From contig FMBT01000289.1 in assembly GCA_900095095.1 (NCBI GenBank), forward strand, positions 1,178,001-1,242,000: 64,000 bases of DNA, given 5' to 3'. Numbering within the stretch: position 1 is the stretch's first letter; each line of letters opens with the position of its first letter. The notes below the pieces were generated by a model. That model was not told the origin of the DNA. It was given only the letters and a program-made list of their open reading frames with translations, and made no database searches. This document shows, piece by piece, positions 1 to 11,145 of the stretch. Position numbers and translations under genes: made by a program. The stretch is from Fragilariopsis cylindrus CCMP1102. Lineage: Eukaryota > Bacillariophyta > Bacillariophyceae > Bacillariales > Bacillariaceae.

Positions 1-329
1 TAGGCCATACTTGTTTTCAAATTTTGCTCTGATGTGTTGTACAAAGAGAAGTAAGCGTTTCGGTGCCATAGAGAAGAATTTAAACAGTGTAGCTTTGCAA
101 TTGCATTTATTATTGATCCAAAAGTAAACGAACTTGCAACAGCTTTCCTGTTATGGTGCCGTTGAATGGCACCACTTTTTGGGCTCCATATTCTCTCTCA
201 AAAATGGGACTTAAAAGTTCTATTGAGACACACTACAACTTCTTTCAAAAGCACGTGCTTTCTCACTAAGTGAAGGTAAGCGAAGAAGGTTGCTTTGTAT
301 GGGCCGCACCTACAGCGTTATAAGCCTGT

Positions 330-870
330 ACGTCCCTGATTATGGAAGAGCACTGTGGGAATATTCGCGGTTATCGCGAGGTATGGTACAAAACGGTTAG
401 CTGCCCAATTAATATTTAGTCCAGGATGTAAAAATATGTAGGGGTGTATATGTTCCATCGTAACTTGACTCATGGCGGAGATGGGAATACACCACTTGCT
501 TGACGAGAAGGACATTGGTTGGAGCTTGTATGGCGTTGAACCTCAATGTATTTTGTCCTTACCTTCGACTCCTTTCCCATCTCCAAAGATCTTCATTTTT
601 TTTACAGATACCACCAAATTCCTTATAACAGGAAAGCTGTTAAGGACGATTATTTACATGCATTGAAGCTTCAACAAGCAGCTTCAAAATACCAGAACAG
701 TGGTCCACATTATGAAAATGAAACTAAGTGACAGATGGTGCAATTCTTCCCTACATTGGCAAGTGTGTGTCCAACTTCTTCGAATTTTGTTTGGTGGTTG
801 TTGATGCTGATCCTCAAATGATGCAAGTACAAGTACACAAGCACCTTACAAGGGCATTGTCTTTGAGATA
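330..870 (+). pseudogene. possible decayed protein-coding relic, family unknown
   Basis: Three consecutive plus-strand stretches read like protein but lie in different frames and are split by stops. One is at about 330-420, one at 472-731 (reading on through two overlapping frames), and one at about 734-862, which encodes a run starting DGAILPYIGKCVSNFFEF and ending just before a TAA. Codon-like composition is kept although no single frame is open. This is what an old gene or transposon fragment would look like, but chance is not excluded. I recognise no family. A spliced gene with short exons is the main alternative. Confidence 0.25.
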
Positions 871-958
871 ACTCTTGACTGACATGTGTGAAATTCTAGG
901 AGTTCTAGCTGCACAGGAAGCACAAAAATCCACCCCACCACCTGCTGCCTAGCCACAC

Positions 959-1008
959 AAATCTCCTAAATTTGTATATCTATGTAGGATATGTGGTGTA
1001 GGAGATTT
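959..1008. repeat. inverted repeat / hairpin
   Basis: AAATCTCCTA at 959-968 is exactly complementary to TAGGAGATTT at 999-1008, with 30 bp between. Flanking bases (AGCCACAC on the left, GGCTGCC on the right) extend the pairing imperfectly. It could be a transposon-end remnant or a folded RNA; nothing else supports either. Confidence 0.5.
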
Positions 1009-2520
1009 GGCTGCCTCCCATAGAGCTTGCTTCAAATCCTAGAACAATAGATACTTCCCTTTGTTTCTTACGTTGAAGGTGCACCAAGTAGGTATGGGAA
1101 CAGACACACTCAGTATCAGGGAACTAGCAGCAGCTGTATGTTATTGATGGAGTAGGTGTGGGTTGGGTATGGGTGTGCTGAAAGTGAGTGTAGAACTTCA
1201 GGAATTCTTACAGTAAAACAACCAGTACAATTCATACCTACAGTTGTGCTTGTAGAGCAATCTGCTGTCAATCAATCATCTTGCCATAAGGAAAAATTGA
1301 ATGTGGCGGGCTGTAGTAATAATATGTGTAACAAATTGTGACGAGTACTGTGGTGATTGTTGTGGGGTGCTGGTTTGCCAGAACTAAATTGCTCTTAGAT
1401 CATAGTCAAATCCTTAAATAATTTGCCTTTAAAACAACTTACAATGGTTCTTGTGGGGTGTTATCAATAATGATTATTGTTAGCAAATTAACAAGTATAT
1501 AGGTGAATAAGGTGTTCAATAGCGGCATTATTACCTCTAATCAATTACTTCTGGACCTTTTTGTAGGGATGGACCAAAGATAGCTCTCTGGTCCAATTAG
1601 TCAGTGGTAGAACTCACCACAGAATTAGACTATGTTTACCATTTCAACAGCTGAAATGACACGTGTTGGAAATTATTCACATTTTGGAATTCTTCAATTG
1701 CTGCTTTACTTTCCTCCTTTGTTCTTTTCCACAAAGCAATGTGAAGTTCATAAAATTTAGGAATCGAATCATCAAAAGGATCACAAAGATTCATCAAAGA
1801 ATGTATCACAGAATTTTGGAGGTGAAAGTTGAAAAGAAGGAAGAGTTGAAGCCTCATTCGATTCCAATTACCAACATTGTTGTAGAAAAAGAAAACTAAC
1901 AAACTAAACATTATACTACTGCAGATAATATGAAATAATAAAAATGATCAGGATTCATATGATGATGTTGATAAAGAACAGAAAAGTAAAATAGAAAGAC
2001 TATAATAGGAAATTTTAGAGAAAATTATTAGGTTAAGATCATAACTTGAATTACTGTGTTGCCTTATTATGTATGCCGCTTGTCCTTTGTGCATTATTTC
2101 CTGTGCCTTTTCCAGTTATCCTTCTGGTATTATGCAACTATTAGAATGACATTTGATGAGTAACAAAAACGTATAATTTTCTCAGCATTTATTGCAGCCA
2201 ATACGTCTTATCTTCAATTTTTTTTTGTATACGGTGGTATACGTATACAATTATTTCGCTGTAAATTATTTGCACGCATTGAATTATATGGTAATCAGTT
2301 GAATTATCATTGATCCTTTGAACAAAAAATATCAAATTCACAATTAATTGATGGCATATAAGAGCAACAGAATAACAAAGATGACTTGAAAAGTGGAACA
2401 CTGATAGAACCAAGTACAGTAGCATACCTTGTTAGAAACAATTGCTATCAAAACATTTACTGTGCTGTAATGACAAATTTATCTTCATTTTTTTTTGAGT
2501 CAAAACGTTTTGAGTGAGTT

Positions 2521-3177
2521 CTATCTCGTAGTAGAAGTGGTTGTTCCCCTCCCAGAACCTCGTCCACCACCACGACCTCCTCCTCTCCCAGAGCTTCTTT
2601 TACTACCACCATGACCACCACGACCACGTCCTCCCATTCGTATCGGTTTGAGACCGGTTACCTTTTCAGCTTCGAAAGCTGCTACTACACTTTCAGCTGC
2701 AACAATTTCTCGTGCCGTAGCCGTTTTAGATAATTTAAGTTCTTCTAACTTTTTACGTGCATCATCAGTTTTTCCATCCTTATTATTTAGTTGTTGCTTT
2801 TCCTCTTCCTTAATTGATTTTTCAACACATGACCGACATCGACTTTTACCTTCCGGCTTAGACCATTGATTACGATTGTACGAATCCTTCGACAGGAGCT
2901 GATTACACAATGCACAAGTTCTTTTTTCATTATCATCATCATCATCATCATCATTGTTATTATCCTTATTGTTACTATTATTTTTATTACGAGCAGCCTC
3001 CATCCGTTTCTCTTGTTCCTGCTTGGCAACACATGGTTTGCATTGTAAGGCCTGTCCGGTCTTTCGATGCTTATCTAGACTCGATTTAGAAAATTCATCA
3101 GCCATTAGCCGTTTTCGACGACAAACAGTACAGTCAAAGTTTCCAGCCCATCTCGATGTAATCACAGGGGCAGACAT
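2521..3177 (-). CDS. Stc1-type zinc-binding protein with RGG-rich tail
   Basis: A 218-residue protein. Two copies of a CxxC...CxxC module are visible: CTVC with CKPC at about residues 17-49, and CALC with CRSC about 40-50 residues later. Each has the FSKSS/DSYNRNQWSK-like spacer typical of the Stc1 domain, which in fission yeast links RNAi to heterochromatin. The modules are separated by a low-complexity Asn/Asp stretch, followed by a charged helical region and a Gly/Arg-rich tail of RGG/GRGG type expected to bind RNA. The ATG at 3177 opens the frame directly before the first module. It is transcribed away from the ArfGAP gene with an 800 bp shared upstream region. The domain call is by motif; a role in silencing or RNA metabolism is inference. 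Confidence 0.7.
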   Translation of the reverse strand: MSAPVITSRWAGNFDCTVCRRKRLMADEFSKSSLDKHRKTGQALQCKPCVAKQEQEKRMEAARNKNNSNNKDNNNDDDDDDDNEKRTCALCNQLLSKDSYNRNQWSKPEGKSRCRSCVEKSIKEEEKQQLNNKDGKTDDARKKLEELKLSKTATAREIVAAESVVAAFEAEKVTGLKPIRMGGRGRGGHGGSKRSSGRGGGRGGGRGSGRGTTTSTTR

Positions 3178-3978
3178 GATGCTCTTGTGTTATGTGTGTG
3201 TGTGGCTATGAGATGATCTTAATGTAAGAGCAACGGGCACTAGTGCTACTAGAACTAGAATGGAGCAATTGTTATTGCTTTGGTTGTCGTCGTTTGCTTG
3301 TTGTCATTGTCGTCGAAAAATAAATTGAAGATTGGAATGAATGAATCAATCAATCGAATTCATCTATTTTACGGTATCATCGCTCGATTTCACAGTTCAC
3401 ATTCCACGTGGCATACAGTGATTTTAACGCATTGCGGTTGACGGCCAGTTTGCAGAATAATTAAAATCCAGAATTTAAAGGACTTCAATTTTATTTTGAA
3501 AAGACCTTTTTCTTGTCTTTAATCTTTTCTTCGGACTTTGTCGACAAAAATTGCATTCGAAAGAGAGTTTATGCTAAATTCTACTCTACAACAATGTACA
3601 AACACACTCAACACTCTTCGAATCCCTCTTTAGAACAATACAAGGAATACACTTGCAAGTTACCGTCATACCTACCTACCCATTTCTTACTGCTGCACAC
3701 TGTGTCCAAGAGCCAATCATCGAATACAGCGGATTGGACTGGCATTGCTGTCCCTTCGTTTAAAGCATCTCCAATCAATAGAGAGTTCGAGAGAATACAA
3801 AACGTATTTGTGTTTTCATTCATTATAAAAGAAGAAAAAAAAAGATAAAGAAGAAGAAGAAAAAAAAGAATTCAAATATTGTACATCAAATACAACAACA
3901 ACAACAACAAAATACATCATTACTATTATTTATCATCCAAGTTTTACTACATAAAAAAGACTGAAAATTTAATCCATC
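3178..3978. other. divergent intergenic region
   Basis: Shared upstream region of the Stc1-type and ArfGAP genes. It contains a GAATGAATCAATCAATC-like tract near 3335-3360 and a TACGGTA heptamer at 3370-3376. A 111-codon ORF at 3513-3848 has no recognisable features and probably falls in the ArfGAP leader. A CAA repeat lies just before the start. Confidence 0.5.
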
Positions 3979-5718
3979 ATGTCTCAAATGTCCCCTGCCG
4001 ATTTGGCTGTTGTGAAAGCTATGCCTGGGAATAATCAATGTTCCGATTGTGGTCAAAAAAATCCACAATGGGCAAGTGTAAGCTTTGGTAATATATTTTG
4101 TTTGGAATGTAGTGGTGTTCATCGGTAAGTTAAACTTAGATGTATCCATATATATATATATATATATAAACGCATTACGAAGACAAACGACGACACAAGT
4201 GTGCTGCCGACAAAAGAATAACAATATTCCGATGTGCTGAATTCATTTCTAACTATCTTTCTCTCTCTCTCTCATAATATCGTCGATCAATAATATAAAT
4301 CCATAATTTTAAATAAAAACAGGTCTTTGGGTGTTCATATCTCATTTGTTAGATCTATTGCTATGGATTCCTGGACAGAAAAGCAACTTGCCTTAATGAA
4401 GAATGGTGGGAACAAAAAATGTAATGATTATTTGCAAACGAAAGGGATCCAACCAAGAACTCCCGTGAAAGCGAAATACGAATCGGATCATGCGCAACTA
4501 TACAAGTTAATATTAAAGGCAAAAGTCGAAGGTACACCAATTCCAACGTCATTACCTCCTCCAAAAAAACGAGTGGCGCATTCACCCGCTTCTGCTCCAC
4601 CGAATTTCGGTAATGGTGGTGGTGGTGGTGGTATTGGTGGAATGATGGGAAGCAATGATCCAAACGGATTGGAACGTATGACAGGAGAAACCGAACAACA
4701 ATATATAGTACGACAAACTAGATTGAGGGAGGAAGCGAGGGCACGGATGCAAGCTAAATTTGGTAATACGGGAGGAAAGATGGGTGGTGTTGGTAGCGGT
4801 TCAATGCAAGGGGTCGGTAGTGATCCTAATTACAATCCAAATTCTTCAGGTGGTTATGGTGCTCCCGATATGGATAATGTTATCAATAATGTATCGGGAG
4901 CTTTTTCGTCGGGATTATCCATGGTATCGTCCGTCGTCACCGATCAATCAACGAGAGCATCCGTATCTAAAGTGGGAAATACCGTCAGTTCATTTGGTGG
5001 AAGCTTTTGGAATACACTCAAAACGACCGTCGGTGATGTCGCAACAGCGGTTGCTCAACCGGATCCTCAATCTGATGGCCTAGCATCTTTACAACGTGAT
5101 ATGCAATCACATAAACCTTCGAAAAGTAAATACGATGGTTTTGGATCATCGAACGGTACTACTACTACTATCAACAACAGCAGCAGCAACAACAGCAGCA
5201 ACCCTTCTTCTTCCATGTTTGAAAACTTTGGAATGTCACAACAACAACCGATGGGAGCAGCAGCAACAATGCCGCCTTCAGGTGGTGTTGGTGGTGGTGG
5301 TGGTGCACTACAGGAAGCTCCTGGACTACCAACAGAAGATAGAAATGGAATGGAAGCGCTTACTGGTGAAACGGATGAACAATATATTATGCGACAGACT
5401 AGACTCCGCGATGAAGCTAAGGCGAGAATGGCAGCCAAGTTCGGTGGTGGTGGTTTATCATCTGCAGGTCCATCATCTTCCTCATACACTCCAACGACAG
5501 TTAGACCACCCTCAGCTCCTTCATCAGGAAATGCATTTGGTAGCACGATGAATAATCCTCCATCGTCGTTTCCATCCGGTATGTCTTTATCATCGAATGC
5601 GACACCTAGTAAGGCACCCTCCAGTGCCGGTAGCGGATTGTATGGTGGTAAAAAAACACCTCCTCCCCGAAAAAACTCGAAAGACGATGTTGATTTCTTT
5701 GCTAACTTTGGAGGATAA
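3979..5718 (+). CDS. ArfGAP domain protein (two exons)
   Basis: Exons 3979-4124 and 4323-5718; the 198 bp intron has GTAAGT and AACAG borders. Together they encode 513 residues. The splice restores CSGVHRSLGVHISFVRS, the hallmark ArfGAP motif with its arginine finger. The zinc finger is C-x2-C (CSDC) in exon 1 followed by C-x2-C (CLEC), at about residues 17-45. ArfGAPs switch off Arf GTPases on Golgi and endosomal membranes. The remainder is Gly/Ser/Asn-rich and contains two near-copies of a 34-residue block (NGLERMTGETEQQYI... and NGMEALTGETDEQYI...), each ending AKFG, around residues 115-150 and 338-372. The C-terminus ends DDVDFFANFGG, an acidic/aromatic motif that could bind coat adaptors. 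The zinc finger and GAP motif are read directly; substrate and site are inferred. Confidence 0.9.
4148..4169. repeat. TA microsatellite in ArfGAP intron
   Basis: About ten TA units inside the single ArfGAP intron. A CT-rich microsatellite lies near 4257-4273 before the acceptor. Confidence 0.9.
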
Positions 5719-6039
5719 AGGAAACAATTTTTTTCATTCATTTTCAATACAATATACGATATACGATAAAGGTAGATCATAATTATTAATGGCTATTCCT
5801 GGTAGACGAGGCCTCCAATTTGTGTTGTACTATCAAAGTAGAATGTAGATACAATGCAAAATTGTAAAGTAATTGATACAAATGGCATTCGCACTAGTAG
5901 TACTATTAACTGACATACCAACAATTTTGGAGATAAAAAATGACTACTAGGGTTGGGTTGGTAGTTGTAATTCTTGTATTGTTCCTACTAATACTAATGT
6001 CTTTGACTTATGTTGTTCTATCGTTACCTTTTTCGTTTC
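5719..6039. other. convergent intergenic region
   Basis: Short region between two 3' ends. Nothing recognisable beyond AT-rich sequence. Confidence 0.5.
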
Positions 6040-6900
6040 TCATTTAAGTGCAGCTTGGACCGTCGCAATGACGCTCGGTTCCACATCCTTACCAGCCTGC
6101 ACCATCCTGAGTGCTTCCGGGCTCTTGGAAAAGACCCCCTCGGCCGCGGGCACCAGCGTGAGCAGCGACGGTCGGGACGCCTGGATGCCCACCTTTTTGA
6201 TGCTCGCAACGAGTTCGCCCGCCTCTTTCATGGGCATGCTAAGGGTCAGCTCGGCCTGAGCCACCCACAGTTTTTCGGAGGCAGCGACCGACCCAGGAAG
6301 GCAAATATCGCCGCCCTTTACGGGAACGGCCGAATTGGCGGGCTTGAACTTCTTGGTCAGGGCATCGATCTTGGACGGATCCACACTCTTGATGGCCGCC
6401 GACGCGGCGAGCTTTTTGGCGGCCGAACCCGAGCCGCCCAGCGTGACGCAATTGTCCTTGTTGACGCCCGAGTAGACGACCTGTTTGAGGATGCCCTTGT
6501 ACTCGGCAATGGAGGAATCCGGGATGGCCAGGAGGCCATCGACGGCCTTATTGGTCACATCGGCCGCGTCCGCGTCCTTCACCTTCTTGTCGACAAATTC
6601 GATGAATTTGTCGGCCAGGGGCGAGACATCCGTAGCGGCATTGAAGACGGAATAGGATGCCGCACCAAATTTGGACAGACTCTGTTCCAGGGGAGTTCCA
6701 AGGACGAAACTGTCCGCCGCCATGGCAGGACCCGGGAGGGGCAGAATGGTCGCCGCCGAAATGACGCCGACCGCGAGCACGCTAGCGAAATTCTTGTTCT
6801 TGTTTGCCGCCTTCTTTCCCCCCGACGGTGCAGGATTGAAAGCTGCAGCAGAGCCGCTGAGAAGGAGAAGAGTCGAGGCAAGAGCGCGATGAAGCAACAT
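6040..6900 (-). CDS. plastid thylakoid-lumen protein, possibly Psb31-like
   Basis: A 286-residue precursor. The N-terminus is a signal peptide (LASTLLLLSGSAAA) with the diatom plastid cleavage motif AAA|FNP. A Lys-rich transit segment follows, then a second hydrophobic stretch ending PGPAMA|AD, which fits thylakoid processing peptidase. There is no twin arginine, so Sec-type import is likely. The mature part (about 225 residues) is helical and Ala/Lys/Val-rich with two cysteines (DNCVTLGG, GDICLPG) spaced like a disulfide. Composition suggests the photosystem II extrinsic protein Psb31 of diatoms, but the mature region seems long for that family and I cannot align it. The gene is strikingly GC-rich with C/G-ending codons, unlike every neighbour, as expected for a very highly expressed plastid protein. 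Lumen targeting is well supported; the family name is tentative. Confidence 0.8.
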   Translation of the reverse strand: MLLHRALASTLLLLSGSAAAFNPAPSGGKKAANKNKNFASVLAVGVISAATILPLPGPAMAADSFVLGTPLEQSLSKFGAASYSVFNAATDVSPLADKFIEFVDKKVKDADAADVTNKAVDGLLAIPDSSIAEYKGILKQVVYSGVNKDNCVTLGGSGSAAKKLAASAAIKSVDPSKIDALTKKFKPANSAVPVKGGDICLPGSVAASEKLWVAQAELTLSMPMKEAGELVASIKKVGIQASRPSLLTLVPAAEGVFSKSPEALRMVQAGKDVEPSVIATVQAALK

Positions 6901-7889
6901 GGTTTACTTTATGTTTGGTTGTTTTATAGATTCGTTCTGGATTTAGGATTTCGGGTTTTTGAAACAATGTGTATGAATGACACTATCCGATGATTTTATA
7001 TTATTTTATGCATTTTGGATCGGATTTTTTTTGAAACAATACCGTACAATAAGCGTCACTCGTTTCTCTTGTAGAGTACTCTATTCTTGCAGTCTATTTG
7101 GATCGGATCTTTGGATATTTGTTTGGATCTTTTGGTCTTTGGTCAACCTTCAACTCCTACGCGGCTCGAAAACGAACGTAGTATCCCGCACAGCGAGGAC
7201 AAGTCGCACGCAACAAACATGCGGACATTTACAGGAACCTTAATACGTCGTTTCACATGATAACTGTACTAGTATGCAGCTCGGCTCGATAATCTGAACA
7301 AACGCTTTCGCTTCCCGCACAACAAACAACAAGCAACAAGCATACGAGGCACGCAACATTCACATGCGGACGGGACAATTATGATGCACAACAATATAAT
7401 ACTAATATTGTAAGAAGAATCTTCTTCGTTTCTGTCAAACTCCAACATTGAACATGGCGAGCACACGACTGGACGACACGCAAGGTCGCGTTTAAAAAAA
7501 AATGTACGATGATTGATTCGGGGGTCATAAAATAATTTAAAGGGGTAAGCACGCCGCGCGAAGTGTGCAGTTTGTTTGTTTGCGTACAGTACCGTGCCGT
7601 ACCTAATATGTACTAAGTGAGTACATTGGACATACGAGCATACTTTGTTACCTAAATATAGTATATATATGATGTATTCTCTAATCTTCAATAATATTGT
7701 AACTTCCACACTCCCCAAGCATTTTATGTAACGAACTACTGTACTGATTCCATTAAGGAATGTTAAACAAATTATATAAATTATTTTTTAGAAGCATTAT
7801 TCACTAAGTTACCTTTTATACTTATTATAAGATGTCGAGAATATGCAGGAGGCTCGAAACGATATATTCCTTTTTTCAGGGGTCGATTT
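6901..7889. other. intergenic region upstream of the lumen protein gene
   Basis: Upstream of the highly expressed lumen protein. TACNGTA heptamers occur at 7040-7046, 7585-7591 and 7737-7743. A 149-codon minus-strand ORF at 7269-7718 has odd composition and no motif, and I do not call it. No RNA gene recognised. Confidence 0.45.
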
Positions 7890-8802
7890 TTATTGTTCCT
7901 CTGATTGTTGACTATTGATGTCTTCACTATCGTCGTCATCGTCTTCATCGTCATCATAGTATTCGTCGTCGTCTTCATCGTTGACGATGTCGTCATTATT
8001 AGTAGAAAGAGTATCTTCTATCAGTGCATCCAACCATGCTTCTGAATCTATTTTTTCTAAATTTCCAATATGATGATACTTATCGTGTACATGAAAGAAT
8101 GACAACCAACGTTTCCCTTCATTGATTTGTTTCTCATCCAAACCTTCTGTTGACCGTATAAGATATTCCGATTCCTTACGACCCAAACACAAACTGCGTG
8201 TTACGTCTTTACCTATGGATCCAATTGGGAGTGATTGTGGCAGATGTAAGAACCTCGTTAATAGAATTTCATCTAGATATAAAATAATGGAATCCAAAAA
8301 AAATATTTAAAAATATCTTATTGACGAAAAACTTACCTGCAAACATCCCATAACTAGCATCCTCACCATAGAACTTACCACCTGCCGTTACATCGTATAC
8401 TCTACCGAATATAGAAAGATAAATCGGACTACCATTCCTCCCATTCCCAAACTCTTCAAGTTCCTTGACTGAGAATGTTGGTAGAGAAGACGAAATACTA
8501 CTACTACTAGTAGTATCACCATCACCATCAGAATCAGATAATGATAATTCCTCAGAGGTAGAAAAATCGACACCAGCAAGAGGATCGTCACGATGGAGTA
8601 TTATATCCCACATTGTAATACTACCTACTCCGGCTACCATCGCATTCGGATTATCTTTCATTCGACGTTTATTGGCTTTTATCCTTCCCAAATCACGAAA
8701 AAATCCCATCAGGTAGATATTCATTGCATCCTTTTGACGTATACCAACGGTAACAAAAATCGAAAGTATTGGTACTCCTAAAATGATTAATAATGGTGCC
8801 AT
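7890..8802 (-). CDS. cytochrome b5-like (MAPR type) heme-binding membrane protein (two exons)
   Basis: Exons 8802-8337 and 8212-7890; the 124 bp intron has GTAAGT and CATAG borders. They encode 262 residues. Residues about 2-22 form a membrane anchor (LLIILGVPILSIFVTVGI). The cytochrome b5/steroid-binding fold reads FSVKELEEFGNG, then YLSIFGRVYDVT, then YGMFAGKDVTRSLCLG, with the last motif restored across the splice. This is the membrane-associated progesterone receptor (MAPR) pattern, which binds heme through tyrosines rather than two histidines. A conserved-looking helical tail follows (HIGNLEKIDSEAWLDALIED), then an acidic Asp/Glu C-terminus. MAPR proteins support cytochrome P450 and sterol metabolism in the ER; that role here is inference. 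Confidence 0.85.
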
Positions 8803-9273
8803 GATGATTGCTTTGATTGTTCTTCTTTTCTTTTCTTTCTATTTCTTCCTTTGTGTCATCGTTGTTCTTTGCTTTCTAATTTTATGATTGAAAGGAGAAG
8901 TATAATAAAGACCGAAGATTGATATTTGTTCTGGCACATGGCACATTGACATCTGTACATCTTCAATCTGTAGTAAAAAGGCAGGCCTTCAGGAAGTTTA
9001 TTTTAGCGATGGGCTCTCTGTAAATTTGAGTCGTCAATTAGTTCAGTCATGAGTATGTTATTATTCTTGTGAAATATCGAATCGAATGAATGAATCAATC
9101 GAATCAATCAATAATGCTCGAATCAATCAACTCGACAAGAAAAAAACTCTGGCTAGCTGCATGCAGCAGTACAACAGAGATTCGTACATTTCGACTACCA
9201 CATATTGCATATTGTAGTTCCGTACTTTCGCTTCAGTAGGAAAGTGGACATAAGATTAAAAAAGAATAGGACA
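8803..9273. other. divergent intergenic region
   Basis: Upstream of two divergent genes. It holds a GAATGAATGAATCAATC / TCAATCAATC tract at about 9083-9131, similar to tracts near 3340 and 62590. Confidence 0.5.
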
Positions 9274-10293
9274 ATGTGGGGGTCGAAGATTGGTTTGATA
9301 GGGTTCGGTCCAAAAATACCAACAAAAAACACAATAAGAACAATGATGACGATGACGACGACCACAACGACGACGATGACGACGACGACGATGACGACCC
9401 GTTACCTCAGAACTTTCACCAATAATACTACTCTTATCCATACTAACTATGGTCGTAGAAATCTGATGTCTACCACTGCTGAGGGTCAACCGGAGATTGT
9501 TACTACCATAGTTGCTGGTCGATCTCGGAAACGTCTGAGGGTTCGACGGCGGAATGAAAATAATACTGGAAACAACACAGAGAAAACAACAAAGCCGTCT
9601 TTTTCATCCTCACAATCCACCATCGATGATACGATAGAAGAATCATTGACGTATCCTAAGGGACGACCATGGCGTGTCTTATGGCCTCGCCCTCATGGAG
9701 AACCACTGGATTTATCATCGTCATCATCGAAACGCAAAAAAATACCACGAATCAAAGATTTCCGACGTGCATGGAAATTATACAAAGAAACATGGGAAGA
9801 TGGATTGTCTGGGATACCAAGTAAGAAGACCAACATCACAAATACTGGTGGTACTTCCATGAGTATGAGTAATCCATTCTCGTCATTATTGTCATCATCA
9901 TCATTGACATCACCAACACCGACAGAAGAATTACAAAATATTGGTGACAATGCAGCGAAGAATTTACGATCGGTACGTCAGGACGCCCAAGAATTGTTAG
10001 AACAAGCTAAGGAGAACACGGGGATTCGTAATCAAGAAGATATGAAGGAATTAGCATCAGAAATGATGACAATCGCAACAGAATGTATTAAGGAATTTAT
10101 GGCAGGTTATCGAAAGGGACGAGATACAGAAATTGATAAAATGCTCCATGAGTATTTCCAGGATAATGATGAAGAAGAAGAAGAAAAAAAGGATAATGAT
10201 GAGTCGGACGATGCAATCAACAACACTAACGATCAAATAACGAAGACAAGGCGACGAAAACGGAAACCTAAGCGGGGTATTCCTAGGGAATGA
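9274..10293 (+). CDS. uncharacterised protein, possible mitochondrial presequence
   Basis: 339 residues from the ATG at 9274, which has A at -3. The open frame starts a little earlier (9205), but without an ATG that is clearly better. The N-terminus is basic and Thr-rich with an RYLRTF segment and then NYGRRNLMST, which resembles a mitochondrial presequence. A low-complexity ACG/ATG repeat encodes the Thr/Met run. Downstream is a basic region (RSRKRLRVRRR), a conserved-looking block (YPKGRPWRVLWPRPHGEPLD followed by FRRAWKLYKETWEDG), a predicted helical domain of about 90 residues with amphipathic heptads (AAKNLRSVRQDAQELLEQ), and an acidic then basic tail. I do not recognise the family. Confidence 0.7.
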   Translation: MWGSKIGLIGFGPKIPTKNTIRTMMTMTTTTTTTMTTTTMTTRYLRTFTNNTTLIHTNYGRRNLMSTTAEGQPEIVTTIVAGRSRKRLRVRRRNENNTGNNTEKTTKPSFSSSQSTIDDTIEESLTYPKGRPWRVLWPRPHGEPLDLSSSSSKRKKIPRIKDFRRAWKLYKETWEDGLSGIPSKKTNITNTGGTSMSMSNPFSSLLSSSSLTSPTPTEELQNIGDNAAKNLRSVRQDAQELLEQAKENTGIRNQEDMKELASEMMTIATECIKEFMAGYRKGRDTEIDKMLHEYFQDNDEEEEEKKDNDESDDAINNTNDQITKTRRRKRKPKRGIPRE

Positions 10294-11145
10294 ATGATTG
10301 AATCACAAAGAATAATTTTCAAACACGATTATATTATGTTTAAACGATTAATTTTAATTTAGTCCTTTTCATAGGCTTTATACATCATCTTGTTTTACAC
10401 TGATGTTGTGACTACAGTATAATGAGCCTACAATTAATTATCTGTGCACATTATATCCATGCGTATATGCATGTATGTATGCATGCATGTATGTATGTAT
10501 ACATAGAGGGATCAGCAACCAACTTGTTTTTACCGATACATATCTTGTTTGTTTCAATACTATTAGCAGTAGTATAACATATTACCCCCTTAAAACAAAG
10601 GTTCTTTGCTGGTAAGCCAGCGTCAAGCTATACATATGGGGTAGTATGATGGTGCATATCTACCAGCATAGCATGTAATCTAATTTACCATACATTACAT
10701 GGAGGTAGGTATTATTAGTAAGATGTCTTTTTGCTCTTGTGTCTACCAATTAAATGCAGAGGATATATTACGTACTATTGTATTGTGCACTCCTTTCATG
10801 TTTCAAGTTAGTTGTATCATTCCTCTTTTGTTTTTTAAGGGACATGATTTAGTCCCAATCTTGAATCTACGCTCGTTAGGTAGTTCGATGTCGTACCAAT
10901 ATCAAATACAGTAGGGCCCTATGACCCTATTTGTCTCGAACGAGCCTCGAACGAGCATAATAAATAATTTATCGACATTTTAACTTCAGTTAGGACTACA
11001 CATCATATTTAAATATTATACGGTATTTAAAAATCAAGAAGAGTGAGTCTCACAAAAAGAGAAACAGTCAAAGAGAAATTATCTCCCAACATACTTGAAC
11101 GAGCATACTGATACGAGACAACAAAAAGCAAAAATTAAATCCAAC
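10294..11145. other. intergenic region
   Basis: Contains ATGCATGTATG-type repeats at about 10461-10505, TACNGTA heptamers at 10413-10419 and 11019-11025, and a direct repeat of CGAACGAGC near 10937-10956. No gene seen. Confidence 0.5.

Larger units (their letters stand above)
1..2520. other. gene-poor stretch with a possible coding relic
   Basis: No ORF here looks like an intact gene. Plus-strand fragments in shifting frames between about 330 and 870 have protein-like composition but are broken by stops and frame changes (see the pseudogene entry). A hairpin lies at 959-1008. Small overlapping ORFs at 1636-1911 (-) and 1663-1899 (+) mirror each other, and neither is convincing. The rest is AT-rich with no recognisable RNA gene. 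Confidence 0.5.

Noticed and set aside
3513-3848. 111-codon plus-strand ORF before the ArfGAP gene
   Set aside because: No domain, poor context, probably leader sequence; its end is a purine run.
5067-5780. 237-codon minus-strand ORF opposite ArfGAP exon 2
   Set aside because: Antisense shadow of the Gly/Ser/Asn-rich coding repeats.
6010-6993. 327-codon plus-strand ORF opposite the lumen protein
   Set aside because: Arises from high GC content; the opposite strand has the clear import signals.
7269-7718. 149-codon minus-strand ORF
   Set aside because: Cys/Tyr/Ile-heavy composition, no motif, no helix or domain pattern, and lies in the likely promoter region of the lumen protein gene.
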